DNA of 11,811 nucleotides from an uncultured Flammeovirgaceae bacterium (GTDB lineage: Bacteria; Bacteroidota; Bacteroidia; Cytophagales; Cyclobacteriaceae): NCBI GenBank assembly GCA_937138955.1, contig CAKZPJ010000322.1, positions 1 through 11,811 on the forward strand, in the 5' to 3' direction. Both the position numbers and the translations under genes were made by a program. Every line of letters starts with the position of its first letter. Position 1 is the first letter of the stretch. This document shows, in pieces, positions 1 to 6,504 of this stretch. The notes under the pieces are model-generated. The model was not told the DNA's origin. It saw only the letters and a list, made by a program, of their open reading frames with translations, and searched no databases.

Positions 1-209
1 TCTACTCCTTTTAACAAAACTATCCTTCCTGAAGGCTGCCCATCAGGAGAAGCTGTTGCCAAATGCATGGCATTGGGTTCGGGCAACTGAGCGCGGCGAG
101 CTTCTTCAAACCACTGATTAAATTGCTCAACCGGATCGGAAGAAACATCCGAAATATCGAGGGATTTTTGGGAATACTCCTGCCGCATATCCGCAATAGA
201 GGCACTCAT
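1..209 (-). CDS. pdxH: Pyridoxamine 5'-phosphate oxidase, N-terminal fragment
   Basis: PdxH is the cytosolic FMN enzyme that oxidises pyridoxamine or pyridoxine 5'-phosphate to pyridoxal 5'-phosphate, the last step of vitamin B6 synthesis and salvage. Only the first 69 codons are present; the gene leaves the window at its left edge. The visible protein begins MSASIADMRQEY and continues with the family hallmarks DPVEQFNQWFEEA (about residues 25-37), EPNAMHLAT (44-52), and G-x-PS-x-RIVLLKG (57-68). R62 and K67 lie where the family contacts FMN and substrate. The ATG at 207-209 gives the usual short N-terminus before the MRxEY motif. No Shine-Dalgarno sequence precedes it; the upstream stretch is AT-rich. 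It starts 14 bp after the dnaB stop codon on the same strand, so the two are probably cotranscribed. The identification is firm; completeness cannot be judged. Confidence 0.93.
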   Translation of the reverse strand, partial: MSASIADMRQEYSQKSLDISDVSSDPVEQFNQWFEEARRAQLPEPNAMHLATASPDGQPSGRIVLLKGV

Positions 210-223
210 AATCAAATTTGTTT

Positions 224-1867
224 TTAGAAAGGTGGAGCTTCTTCTGACGGGGGAGTTGGAAAGTCGCCGTCATCATTTTTCTTAAAGTCAGGATTGTTCG
301 CCTTACTGGTGTAGGTGATAATGTTTGATGAATCATTAACCTCCTGGCCGCCATTGGCACTCACTAGGGAACTTCCGTAGTTCGTGTTACCCATCGGGTC
401 GTCTAGGTTAGTAAAGCGAGTGTATTTTCCAATAAACTTGAGGTTAACCGTATCAAGTGCCCCGTTTCGATGTTTGGCAATCATCACTTCACCCACGCCC
501 TGTACCGACTGCCCTTCTTCATTTTCGGTAAGTCCGTAGTATTCAGGACGATACAGAAACATTACCATATCCGCATCCTGCTCAATACTACCTGACTCCC
601 TTAGATCTGATAACTGCGGCCTTTTGTCACCACCTCGAGTTTCTACCGCCCGGCTTAACTGAGATAGAGCAATCACCGGAACGTTGAGCTCTTTAGCCAA
701 ATTCTTCATCGCCCGCGAGATGGAAGCAATTTCTTGTTCCCGGTTTCCACTACTATTTTTGGAAGAATCGCCCGACATCAGTTGAAGATAATCTACTACA
801 ATCAGCTCAATATCATTTTGGGCTTTTAGGCGACGACACTTAGAACGCAGCTCCCGAATAGATAAGGCCGGGGTGTCATCAATGAAGATAGGAGCCTCGG
901 TTAAGGATGCTGTTTTACTGTACAACTGTTGCCACTCGTGATCCAGCAGATTTCCTTTTTTGATCTTTTCACTTTCCAGCTCAGCCTCCGCACTAATCAG
1001 ACGATTGACTAACTGTACCGATGACATTTCCAGTGAAAAAATAGCGACAGAATGCCCAAAATCAACCGCTGCATTTCGCAGTGCCGAGAGAATAAAGGCG
1101 GTTTTCCCCATGCCTGGCCGCGCGGCAATAATGACCAAATCAGACTTTTGCCAACCGGATGTTAGCCGGTCAAGTACAGCAAAGCCGGTAGGCACTCCGG
1201 TGAGGCCGTCTTTGCGAGATTTCTTAGCCTCTAGTTCGGTGAGTGCCTCACGCATCATAGAGCGCATATCGGCGTAGTTTTTTCGAATGTTGGCTTCCGA
1301 TACGCTGAAAATGCGTTGCTCCATTTTATCAAGCAGCGAAAACGTATCGGTCGTATCTTCGTAAGCTTCTTGTTGAATTTCGGCCGCAATGGTGATCAAC
1401 TCTCGCTTAATGGCCATTTCGGATACGATGCGCGCGTGGTACTCTATATTGGCTGCCGAACTTACCCTTTGGGTTAATCCACTAATTTCAAAAGCACCAC
1501 CGGCTAACTCTAATGTACCATTTTTACGAAGCTGACTGGTAACGGTGAGGATATCTACCGGCTCAGATTTATCAAAAAGCTCAAGAATGGCTTTGTAAAC
1601 TTCCTGATGGGCTTCCCGGTAAAAGCTTTCCACCTGCAAAATTTCAATAACCGTAGTGAGGGCGTCTTTCTCCAGCATGAGTGCACCGAGTACTGCTTCC
1701 TCCAAATCAACTGCCTGGGGCTGCACTTTGCCAGTAGCTGGATTACTTTCCAGTATCTTACGCATCCGGTTTCGAGTGTAGTCTCCGCCTCTCACCGATA
1801 CGTCGCGTCCACTGGCCGACGACCCGCCGTTCCTGAACTGCCCATCACCAGGTTTGCCGGTATTCAT
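224..1867 (-). CDS. dnaB: Replicative DNA helicase DnaB
   Basis: DnaB is the hexameric 5'-3' helicase that unwinds DNA ahead of the replisome and recruits primase. The 547-residue protein has the N-terminal DnaB domain (from KVQPQAVDLEEAVLGALM, residues 47-64, to about 160), a linker helix, and the RecA-like DnaB_C domain (about 220-485). Visible motifs are Walker A ARPGMGKT (249-256, K255), the likely catalytic Glu in SLEMS (E280), Walker B LIVVDYLQL (355-363, D359), SQLSR (402-406), DLRESGSIEQDAD (421-433) and the arginine-finger region KHRNG (465-469). No intein interrupts it. A Gly/Ser-rich extension of about 45 residues precedes the conserved domain; a start at M35 (codon at 1763-1765) is also possible, though the first ATG keeps an open frame. 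The poorly conserved tail ends in DDGDFPTPPSEEAPPF, acidic with a terminal Pro-Pro-Phe, resembling an SSB tip. pdxH follows after 14 bp. Confidence 0.98.
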   Translation of the reverse strand: MNTGKPGDGQFRNGGSSASGRDVSVRGGDYTRNRMRKILESNPATGKVQPQAVDLEEAVLGALMLEKDALTTVIEILQVESFYREAHQEVYKAILELFDKSEPVDILTVTSQLRKNGTLELAGGAFEISGLTQRVSSAANIEYHARIVSEMAIKRELITIAAEIQQEAYEDTTDTFSLLDKMEQRIFSVSEANIRKNYADMRSMMREALTELEAKKSRKDGLTGVPTGFAVLDRLTSGWQKSDLVIIAARPGMGKTAFILSALRNAAVDFGHSVAIFSLEMSSVQLVNRLISAEAELESEKIKKGNLLDHEWQQLYSKTASLTEAPIFIDDTPALSIRELRSKCRRLKAQNDIELIVVDYLQLMSGDSSKNSSGNREQEIASISRAMKNLAKELNVPVIALSQLSRAVETRGGDKRPQLSDLRESGSIEQDADMVMFLYRPEYYGLTENEEGQSVQGVGEVMIAKHRNGALDTVNLKFIGKYTRFTNLDDPMGNTNYGSSLVSANGGQEVNDSSNIITYTSKANNPDFKKNDDGDFPTPPSEEAPPF

Positions 1868-1898
1868 AGATATTGGTTAGTGATTTTCATTAGAACGC

Positions 1899-1916
1899 TT
1901 ACTGCCATGGCAGTAA
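1899..1916. promoter_or_regulatory. 18-bp perfect palindrome in the dnaB leader
   Basis: TTACTGCCATGGCAGTAA equals its own reverse complement over all 18 bases. It lies 31 bp upstream of the dnaB ATG and about 70 bp downstream of the candidate promoter, so it would be inside the 5' untranslated region. With no spacer at its centre it suits a symmetric binding site for a dimeric regulator better than an RNA hairpin, although opening the central bases would still give a short stem. The symmetry is seen directly; the regulatory role is inferred. Confidence 0.45.
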
Positions 1917-1987
1917 TCTCATAAGTTAGAAAAAATAGCACAAGCACCCAACGACTTTCAAGTTTTCCTTTTCCGATTGGGGGGGTG

Positions 1988-2014
1988 CAAACATACTAAA
2001 AAGTCAGCCTAAAA
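1988..2014 (-). promoter_or_regulatory. Candidate Bacteroidota-type promoter for dnaB
   Basis: Read on the minus strand, 1995 to 1988 is TATGTTTG, a full match to the Bacteroidota -7 consensus TAnnTTTG. A TTTT at 2014-2011, 15 bases upstream, is a weak candidate for the -33 element, whose consensus is TTTG. Transcription would start near 1981, within a run of seven C (plus-strand G run 1979-1985), giving a leader of about 114 nt. The -33 region overlaps the hairpin assigned as terminator of the upstream gene. Confidence 0.45.
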
Positions 2015-2033
2015 TTTGTACATTAAGCTGACT
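1998..2033 (-). terminator. Probable intrinsic terminator of the universal stress protein gene
   Basis: AGTCAGC at 2002-2008 pairs with GCTGACT at 2027-2033. Three further A/T pairs follow inside after one mismatch, leaving a 9-base loop. On the minus strand the stem is followed by a run of five T (plus-strand A run 1998-2002). It lies about 80 bp after the stress protein stop codon, before the candidate dnaB promoter. The stem is short and only moderately GC-rich, so efficiency is uncertain. Confidence 0.5.
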
Positions 2034-2114
2034 AAAATTAAGAAGCTAAGCTGAATTATGAAGTGATGGTTTCAATAATTTGGGTTGGCTTTCTGATGCT
2101 CAGACGGTTACGAT

Positions 2115-3032
2115 TTATATACTGAGCAGTGCCTCGAGGAAATTCATATTGCTATTTTTCTCTTTCACAATAAACAGCGGAATATTGGTACGGTACTCCA
2201 GTAGTCGTTCGGCAACACTACCTAAAAGAATGGAAGCTGCGGCGGTGCGACCGCGAGTACCAACAATCATAAGGTCTACATCTTTTTGCTGGGCAAACCC
2301 AAAAAGCTCATCGTCAATTTTAGCATCTTCGCTTAGCTGGTAGCGCATTTCGCATACATCTTCCCGGAGATCATTGCTATCGAAGAACTTCTTAGATTCT
2401 TTTTTAGCATTCTCTTCCATAATTTGGCTAAACTCCTCGTAGCTCTTACCTGTTTTAGAATAACCTTTTGGAATCTGATAGACATGATGTCCGTAGATAG
2501 TGACATCCTCACCCTCCTTATAAAACTTGGTTGCTTGAGACAACGCCATTTTAGCGTGGTCAGAAAAATCGATAGCTACCGCAATCTTATCAATCTTTAT
2601 ATCAGCATCATTGGGTACACAGAGTACCGAACTAGCACTGATCTCGGCTACTTTAGCGAGATTTATTTTTCTTGAAGGTCCTTCCGGTTTCCCCACAACA
2701 ATAAGGTCGGCGTCTTTCTGTTTCCCGTAGCGGATTAGCTCATCGGTAGGTTTACCTTGCAACACATTAATGGATACCAGGGTACCTTCGCCGTGAGGAA
2801 AGTAATCATCAATGAGATGCCGAATTTCGTGCTCAATGGTTTCGTCTACGGGGGCCAATACATCGCGGTATTGCTCTGCCAAATCTTCGGGGAGATCCAG
2901 GGTGTCAGCCACGTGAACGAAATACACGGAGTCAGCCTCCATAATGCGACTTACAATAGATGCGTAGCGTACTACTTCTTCGTCTAAATCAGTCAGATTC
3001 ACCGAGACTACTATGCGCTTTAATTCATACAT
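2115..3032 (-). CDS. Tandem-domain universal stress protein (UspA family)
   Basis: This 305-residue cytosolic protein carries two Usp domains, about residues 3-140 (KRIVVSVNLTDLDEEVVRYA) and 147-290 (IDKIAVAIDFSDHAKMALSQA). The second domain has a complete ATP-binding signature G-2x-G-9x-G-S: G258, G261, G271, S272, within IVGTRGRTAAASILLGS. The first domain has VVGKPEG at the same place but no matching Gly-Ser, so it probably does not bind nucleotide and serves in pairing. Such tandem Usp proteins are common in Bacteroidota and are linked to stress and stationary-phase survival; the molecular target here is unknown. A short tail (NSNMNFLEALLSI) follows the last strand. The ATG at 3030-3032 is placed directly before the first beta strand, as usual for the family. 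The gene diverges from the oxidoreductase gene at 3227 and is followed by a probable terminator. Confidence 0.92.
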   Translation of the reverse strand: MYELKRIVVSVNLTDLDEEVVRYASIVSRIMEADSVYFVHVADTLDLPEDLAEQYRDVLAPVDETIEHEIRHLIDDYFPHGEGTLVSINVLQGKPTDELIRYGKQKDADLIVVGKPEGPSRKINLAKVAEISASSVLCVPNDADIKIDKIAVAIDFSDHAKMALSQATKFYKEGEDVTIYGHHVYQIPKGYSKTGKSYEEFSQIMEENAKKESKKFFDSNDLREDVCEMRYQLSEDAKIDDELFGFAQQKDVDLMIVGTRGRTAAASILLGSVAERLLEYRTNIPLFIVKEKNSNMNFLEALLSI

Positions 3033-3077
3033 ACGAAAAAAATTGTAGGTTGCGAGATAAGCCAGTTAATGTATTGC

Positions 3078-3108
3078 CTAAATTAAGAATAATACCGCCG
3101 AACATCAA
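3078..3108 (-). promoter_or_regulatory. Candidate promoter of the universal stress protein gene
   Basis: On the minus strand, TTGATG (3108-3103) is followed after 17 bases by TAATTTAG (3085-3078). The latter matches seven of eight positions of the TAnnTTTG box, and the leading TTG could serve as the -33 element. Transcription would begin near 3071, giving a leader of about 39 nt. This is pattern matching only. Confidence 0.3.
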
Positions 3109-3226
3109 TTCTTTCTAAGTAAGCATTTCTGCTTTTTACTGGAGTTTGGCAGAATATCCTTGGTTAGAGGCTCTATTTTTAGAAGCGATTTTGTATCTTA
3201 AAGCTCCAAGCAAAACAACCTAAATC

Positions 3227-4558
3227 ATGAACTCATCTCGAAGAAATTTCTTAGCAAAATTAGGCAGTGGCACTGCCGCCGCCTTAGCTGCCCCTACCGT
3301 ACTCGGTGCTCAATCCAGAACAAAATTAGCCCCCAGCGATCAGGTAAATATCGCAGTAGTGGGAGTGCGAGGCATTGGCTGGGCCAATCTCCGATCCCAC
3401 TTGCAAATACCGGGTGTTAACTGCGTTGCACTCTGCGATGTAGATCAACGCGTGTTAGATGAGCGAGTAAGCGATGTGGAGAACATGGCGGGGAACCGTC
3501 CCAAAACCTACGGCGATTTTCGTGAGCTTTATGAACACCCTGATTTGGATGCTGTGATACTAGGTACTCCTGACCACTGGCACGCGGTGCAAACTATTCA
3601 AGCCTGCGAAGCGGGGTTGGATGTGTACGTAGAAAAGCCACTGGCGAACTCCATTGAAGAATGTCAGGTGATGGCCGAAGCGGTTAAGAAGCACAACCGC
3701 ATTGTGCAAGTAGGCCAACAGCAGCGTAGTAGTGAACACTGGCAACCAGCGATGAAACTAATCCGGGATGGGAAAATTGGGCGAGTAAATTTCGTACGCG
3801 CCTGGAACCACAGTGGCCCCGAACGGATTGTACAACCTATACCCAATCAAGCGGTACCACCGGAAGTAGATTACAAAATGTGGCTAGGCCCCGCCCCTGA
3901 GCGTCCGTTTAACGAAAACCGTTTCCACGGCTCGTTCCGTTGGTACTGGGACTATGCGGGAGGCAAAATGACTGACTGGGGCGTTCACCTGATCGATATG
4001 GTGCTATTGGGGATGGATGCTACCGCTCCTAACTCAGTAATGGCTTCAGGTGGGAAATTTGCTGATCCTGGTAGCGATATGGAAACTCCCGATACGATGA
4101 GTGCTATTTATGAGTTTGATGACTTTGTGATGGTGTGGGAACATAATATGATTAACCGGAATGGACCTTATGGTAAAGATCATGGAATAGAATTTATCGG
4201 TGAAAAGGGCCGGATGATTATTGATCGGCGAGGTTGGGAAATTACTCCGGTTACAGAACGAGCCGAAGATGGAAGCTCCCGCTACGTGATGGAGAAAATG
4301 CCGTATCAACCACGACAAGGCGATCCGCGTACTGAGCACGCTCGTGACTTTATAAATAGTATCAAAACTCGGGAGCAGCCTATTTGCCCAATAGAGATTG
4401 GCAGCCACGTAGCCGTGGTGGCTCATCTAGGTAATATCTCGTACCGACTGGGTCGTAAAGTATACTGGGACTCGGATGCTTACACTTTTAAAGACGACGT
4501 TGAGGCGCAAAAGATGGTACAAGCTCAGTATCATAATGGCTGGAAATTGTCAGTGTAG
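3227..4558 (+). CDS. Tat-exported Gfo/Idh/MocA family oxidoreductase
   Basis: The 443-residue protein is an NAD(P)-dependent dehydrogenase-like enzyme, probably acting on a sugar or sugar derivative in the periplasm. The N-terminus SRRNFLAKLG (residues 4-13) is a twin-arginine signal, followed by a short Ala-rich stretch and a plausible cleavage site after VLGA (about residue 28). The Rossmann domain starts with VNIAVVGVRGIG (40-51), with an acidic CDVD (70-73) at the end of the second strand. GTPDHWHA (113-120) and EKPLA (136-140, K137) are the family's cofactor and catalytic-lysine motifs. DWGVHLIDM (250-258) supplies the conserved His (H254). The C-terminal domain runs to about residue 415. 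Similar Tat-exported proteins are abundant in Bacteroidota and Planctomycetota near carbohydrate-degradation genes; no such neighbours are seen here, so the substrate is unknown. The ATG at 3227 is required for the Tat signal. No Shine-Dalgarno sequence is present. Confidence 0.93.
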   Translation: MNSSRRNFLAKLGSGTAAALAAPTVLGAQSRTKLAPSDQVNIAVVGVRGIGWANLRSHLQIPGVNCVALCDVDQRVLDERVSDVENMAGNRPKTYGDFRELYEHPDLDAVILGTPDHWHAVQTIQACEAGLDVYVEKPLANSIEECQVMAEAVKKHNRIVQVGQQQRSSEHWQPAMKLIRDGKIGRVNFVRAWNHSGPERIVQPIPNQAVPPEVDYKMWLGPAPERPFNENRFHGSFRWYWDYAGGKMTDWGVHLIDMVLLGMDATAPNSVMASGGKFADPGSDMETPDTMSAIYEFDDFVMVWEHNMINRNGPYGKDHGIEFIGEKGRMIIDRRGWEITPVTERAEDGSSRYVMEKMPYQPRQGDPRTEHARDFINSIKTREQPICPIEIGSHVAVVAHLGNISYRLGRKVYWDSDAYTFKDDVEAQKMVQAQYHNGWKLSV

Positions 4559-4593
4559 AACCCAATTGCCCAAAAAGAACGTTTAAGTGAAGT

Positions 4594-5177
4594 GTGAACC
4601 TACTAGAAAAACTAAGTGCGGAGGACTATATTCAGCTAGAAGAAGAAACTGGCTTAAAGCATGAGTACCATGACGGATGGGTAGTGGCTATGGCTGGGGT
4701 TACCGAAGAACACGATCTGATTACATCGGCGATTCGCGATCATTTGCGAAGATGTCTTAGGAAAAAAGCTGCCGGGTTTACAGCAGTGATATTCGGGTAT
4801 TTATTCCGGAGTGCAACAAATTTGTGTATCCGGATGCAATAGTTATTTGTGGAGAATCATAGCGACATACCTTACCTCGGGGCGCGTATGCTCTTACCAA
4901 TCCGGTAGCAATTGTAGAAGTACTTTCGGAAGGCACGGAAAAGTATGATGTACAGGAAAAGCCTATCCAGGCCGGATATAACTGTTACCGAACGCTTCCA
5001 TCGTTTCAGGAATACCTGTTAGTTTCATCTCAGAAAACCGAAGTAGAAGTGGGTAAAAAGGCTGCCAACGGAAAATGGCAAACGAAAACCTTTCATCAGT
5101 TTGAGCAGACAATAGAACTGCTAGGGTGCCGACTTAGCTTCCAGGAGATTTACGAAGATGTAGATCTTAATACTTAG
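4594..5177 (+). pseudogene. Uma2-family PD-(D/E)XK endonuclease, broken by a frameshift and an amber codon
   Basis: The first frame (GTG at 4594) reads MNLLEKLSAEDYIQLEEETG, then KHEYHDGWVVAMAG, a typical Uma2 N-terminus, up to the A run at 4762-4767. There the family sequence moves to the frame containing TGC at 4770, reading CRVYSSDIRVFIPE, then KFVYPDAIVICGES, as if one base were lost. In that frame a TAG at 4860-4862 interrupts the gene, after which RHTLPRGAYALTNPV, then IVEVLSEGTEKYD and FQEYLLVSS continue unbroken to the TAG at 5175-5177. The restored product is about 193 residues, the normal size for Uma2. The nuclease-fold Asp (YPD, 4833-4835) and Glu (VEV, 4917-4919) survive. An in-frame TGA at 4588 rules out an upstream start. 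Intact Uma2 proteins are widespread, often multicopy, and poorly understood. Two independent lesions argue against a single sequencing error. Confidence 0.85.
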
Positions 5178-5187
5178 CTAAGGTGCT

Positions 5188-5211
5188 TTTGCAATATACA
5201 GACATTGCAAA
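5188..5211. repeat. Inverted repeat upstream of the DUF5677-like gene
   Basis: TTTGCAAT (5188-5195) and ATTGCAAA (5204-5211) are perfect 8-bp inverted arms around an 8-base loop. The repeat lies 11 bp after the Uma2 pseudogene stop and 27 bp before the next ATG. No T run follows on the plus strand, so it is not a clear terminator. Its position suits an operator or a leader hairpin for the downstream gene. Confidence 0.5.
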
Positions 5212-5238
5212 CGGTCGCTATTCTGGAATTATTTCAAA

Positions 5239-6282
5239 ATGGATATTTTACAAAAATCTTTTGACGACGCGATACATTCATTAGCTGAATCTACATCACA
5301 AAGAGAACTGAATGATTTTATAGATACTCAATTTGAGGGTCTTGTAGCTAAACTGCCTAAGGAAATACTTTCTTCTATTATGGAAGACGCTGAAGAAGGT
5401 TTAGCCGAAAGGCACTCTATAAATGCACAGTTCATTAAACGTATTTTATTACGGTGGAAGGAGGGATTTGATCTTTTAGAGATTCATATTGAAATCGCTG
5501 TTGAAGTTGGAGAAAGTTTTAATGATAAATTTCGCCCAGAGGCAGCAATAAATAATAATATTGCCTTTGACGTATTAACTCGTTTACACGCTAAAGGATG
5601 CTTGATAAGTAAGGAGATACTCGTATTGCTTAAAAATGGCTATGCAGATGGTGCCCATGCGCGATGGCGCGCTCTTCATGAGATTTCTGTTACGGCAGCA
5701 TTTTTAGCAGCTCATGGTAGCGAGGCTACACAACGATATTTGGATCACGACTTTGTAGAACAGTATAAAGCTGCTTCTCAACTTAACAAATACCAATCGC
5801 GACTCAATGTCTCGGGTTTCAATGAGCAGGAGACAGAAGATTTTAGATCTCAATACGATAATATACTAAAGAAGTATGGGCAGGAATTTAAAAAACCATA
5901 TGGCTGGGCTAAACCTTTTGTAAACGGGAATTTAACCTTTTCTGCTCTTGAAGATGCAGTAGGTCTTGATCACTGGCGCCCCTACTACAAATGGGCAAGT
6001 CAGAATATACACGCTGGTTCAAAAACAACTGGAAGGTCTCTAGGATTATCTGAAACAGAGGAAGATATCCTTCAAGTAGGACCTAGTAATTCCGGTATGA
6101 CGGATCCAGCTCATTCGGTTGCAATTTCACTTTCACAATTGACTTGTACTTTACTACTTTCTTCGCCCAATCTTGATAGCTTGGTTGCAGCTAAAATACT
6201 TATTTCCTTATCAAATGAAATTGGGAATACTTTTCTTGAGTGTAGTAAAAGAACAATACCTGATGAAGATGTTAGCCTCTGA
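5239..6282 (+). CDS. DUF5677-like protein of unknown function
   Basis: This 347-residue protein has no signal peptide and no clear membrane segment; it looks helical and cytosolic. The N-terminal part (1-100) is charged. The central part resembles the DUF5677 family from recall: NGYADGAHARWRALHEISVT (about residues 133-152) forms the Arg/Glu-rich helix, followed by a second conserved patch with KWASQNIHAGS (252-262) and an alcohol-rich C-terminal helix (about 292-315). No catalytic motif is recognised, and members of this family have no established biochemical role that I know of. The gene is more AT-rich than its neighbours: three sampled 60-base rows (5281, 5341, 5521) are about 32-38% G+C, against 52% in one row of the oxidoreductase gene and 43% in one row of the first permease gene. 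That suggests separate acquisition. The ATG at 5239 follows an inverted repeat and has no Shine-Dalgarno sequence. Family assignment is moderate. Confidence 0.65.
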   Translation: MDILQKSFDDAIHSLAESTSQRELNDFIDTQFEGLVAKLPKEILSSIMEDAEEGLAERHSINAQFIKRILLRWKEGFDLLEIHIEIAVEVGESFNDKFRPEAAINNNIAFDVLTRLHAKGCLISKEILVLLKNGYADGAHARWRALHEISVTAAFLAAHGSEATQRYLDHDFVEQYKAASQLNKYQSRLNVSGFNEQETEDFRSQYDNILKKYGQEFKKPYGWAKPFVNGNLTFSALEDAVGLDHWRPYYKWASQNIHAGSKTTGRSLGLSETEEDILQVGPSNSGMTDPAHSVAISLSQLTCTLLLSSPNLDSLVAAKILISLSNEIGNTFLECSKRTIPDEDVSL

Positions 6283-6399
6283 ACGTAGGGTAATTGGTGT
6301 CCATAATCGCACATTTCTGCTCGCCAGCGGACACTTCACTTTAGACAGAGCACGGCAATTAGCCAATTTCAGGGCATTTTGAGGGTGGCACAACTTTTT

Positions 6400-6504
6400 C
6401 AATTAACGCTGAACAGTTAGCAATTAGCAGTTTCTTGATAGTCCTTTTAACTGCACATTGTTCATTGCACATTTCTAATTGAATGAACTATGCTCAAAAA
6501 CTAC
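6400..6504 (+). repeat. Duplicated permease leader, copy 1
   Basis: This copy matches 8917-9021 at a constant offset of 2517 with no gaps and three substitutions (6443, 6488, 6498). It covers 90 bp of leader plus the first five codons of the permease gene. It contains nested inverted arms, CAATTA (6400-6405) with TAATTG (6476-6481) and TGAACA (6410-6415) with TGTTCA (6459-6464), plus a direct repeat TGCACATT (6452-6459 and 6466-6473). None of the substitutions falls in these arms. The upstream spacer at 6283-6399 shares GCAATTAGC (6355-6363) and GCACATTTCT (6309-6318) with it and shows nothing else recognisable. Confidence 0.9.

Noticed and set aside
20..360. Two overlapping open frames on the minus strand (20-205 and 127-360)
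   Set aside because: They overlap pdxH and the dnaB 3' end in other frames and show no family resemblance; pdxH itself is the convincing reading.
960..1924. Two plus-strand frames of 105 residues opposite dnaB (960-1277, 1607-1924)
   Set aside because: They are antisense to conserved dnaB codons, with compositions typical of shadow frames.
3133..3162. TTTTT followed after 17 bases by TATCCTTG as a promoter of the oxidoreductase gene
   Set aside because: One mismatch in the -7 box, only a T run at -33, and a competing TATTTTTA at 3174-3181 make the choice arbitrary.
4046..4426. A 126-residue minus-strand frame inside the oxidoreductase gene
   Set aside because: It is antisense to a well-conserved domain, with no recognisable motif or promoter.
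6297..6336. GTGTCC...GGACAC inverted pair downstream of the DUF5677-like gene as a terminator
   Set aside because: The arms are only six bases with a loop of more than 25 bases, and no T run follows.
6452..6473. TGCACATT direct repeats as a CRISPR-like or iteron array
   Set aside because: There are only two 8-base units with a 6-base spacer, far below what either type of array requires.
6400..6481. Duplicated leader as a miniature transposable element with CAATTA/TAATTG ends
   Set aside because: Identity between copies continues past the right arm through the start codon, and no target-site duplication is visible, so the arms do not mark the boundaries.
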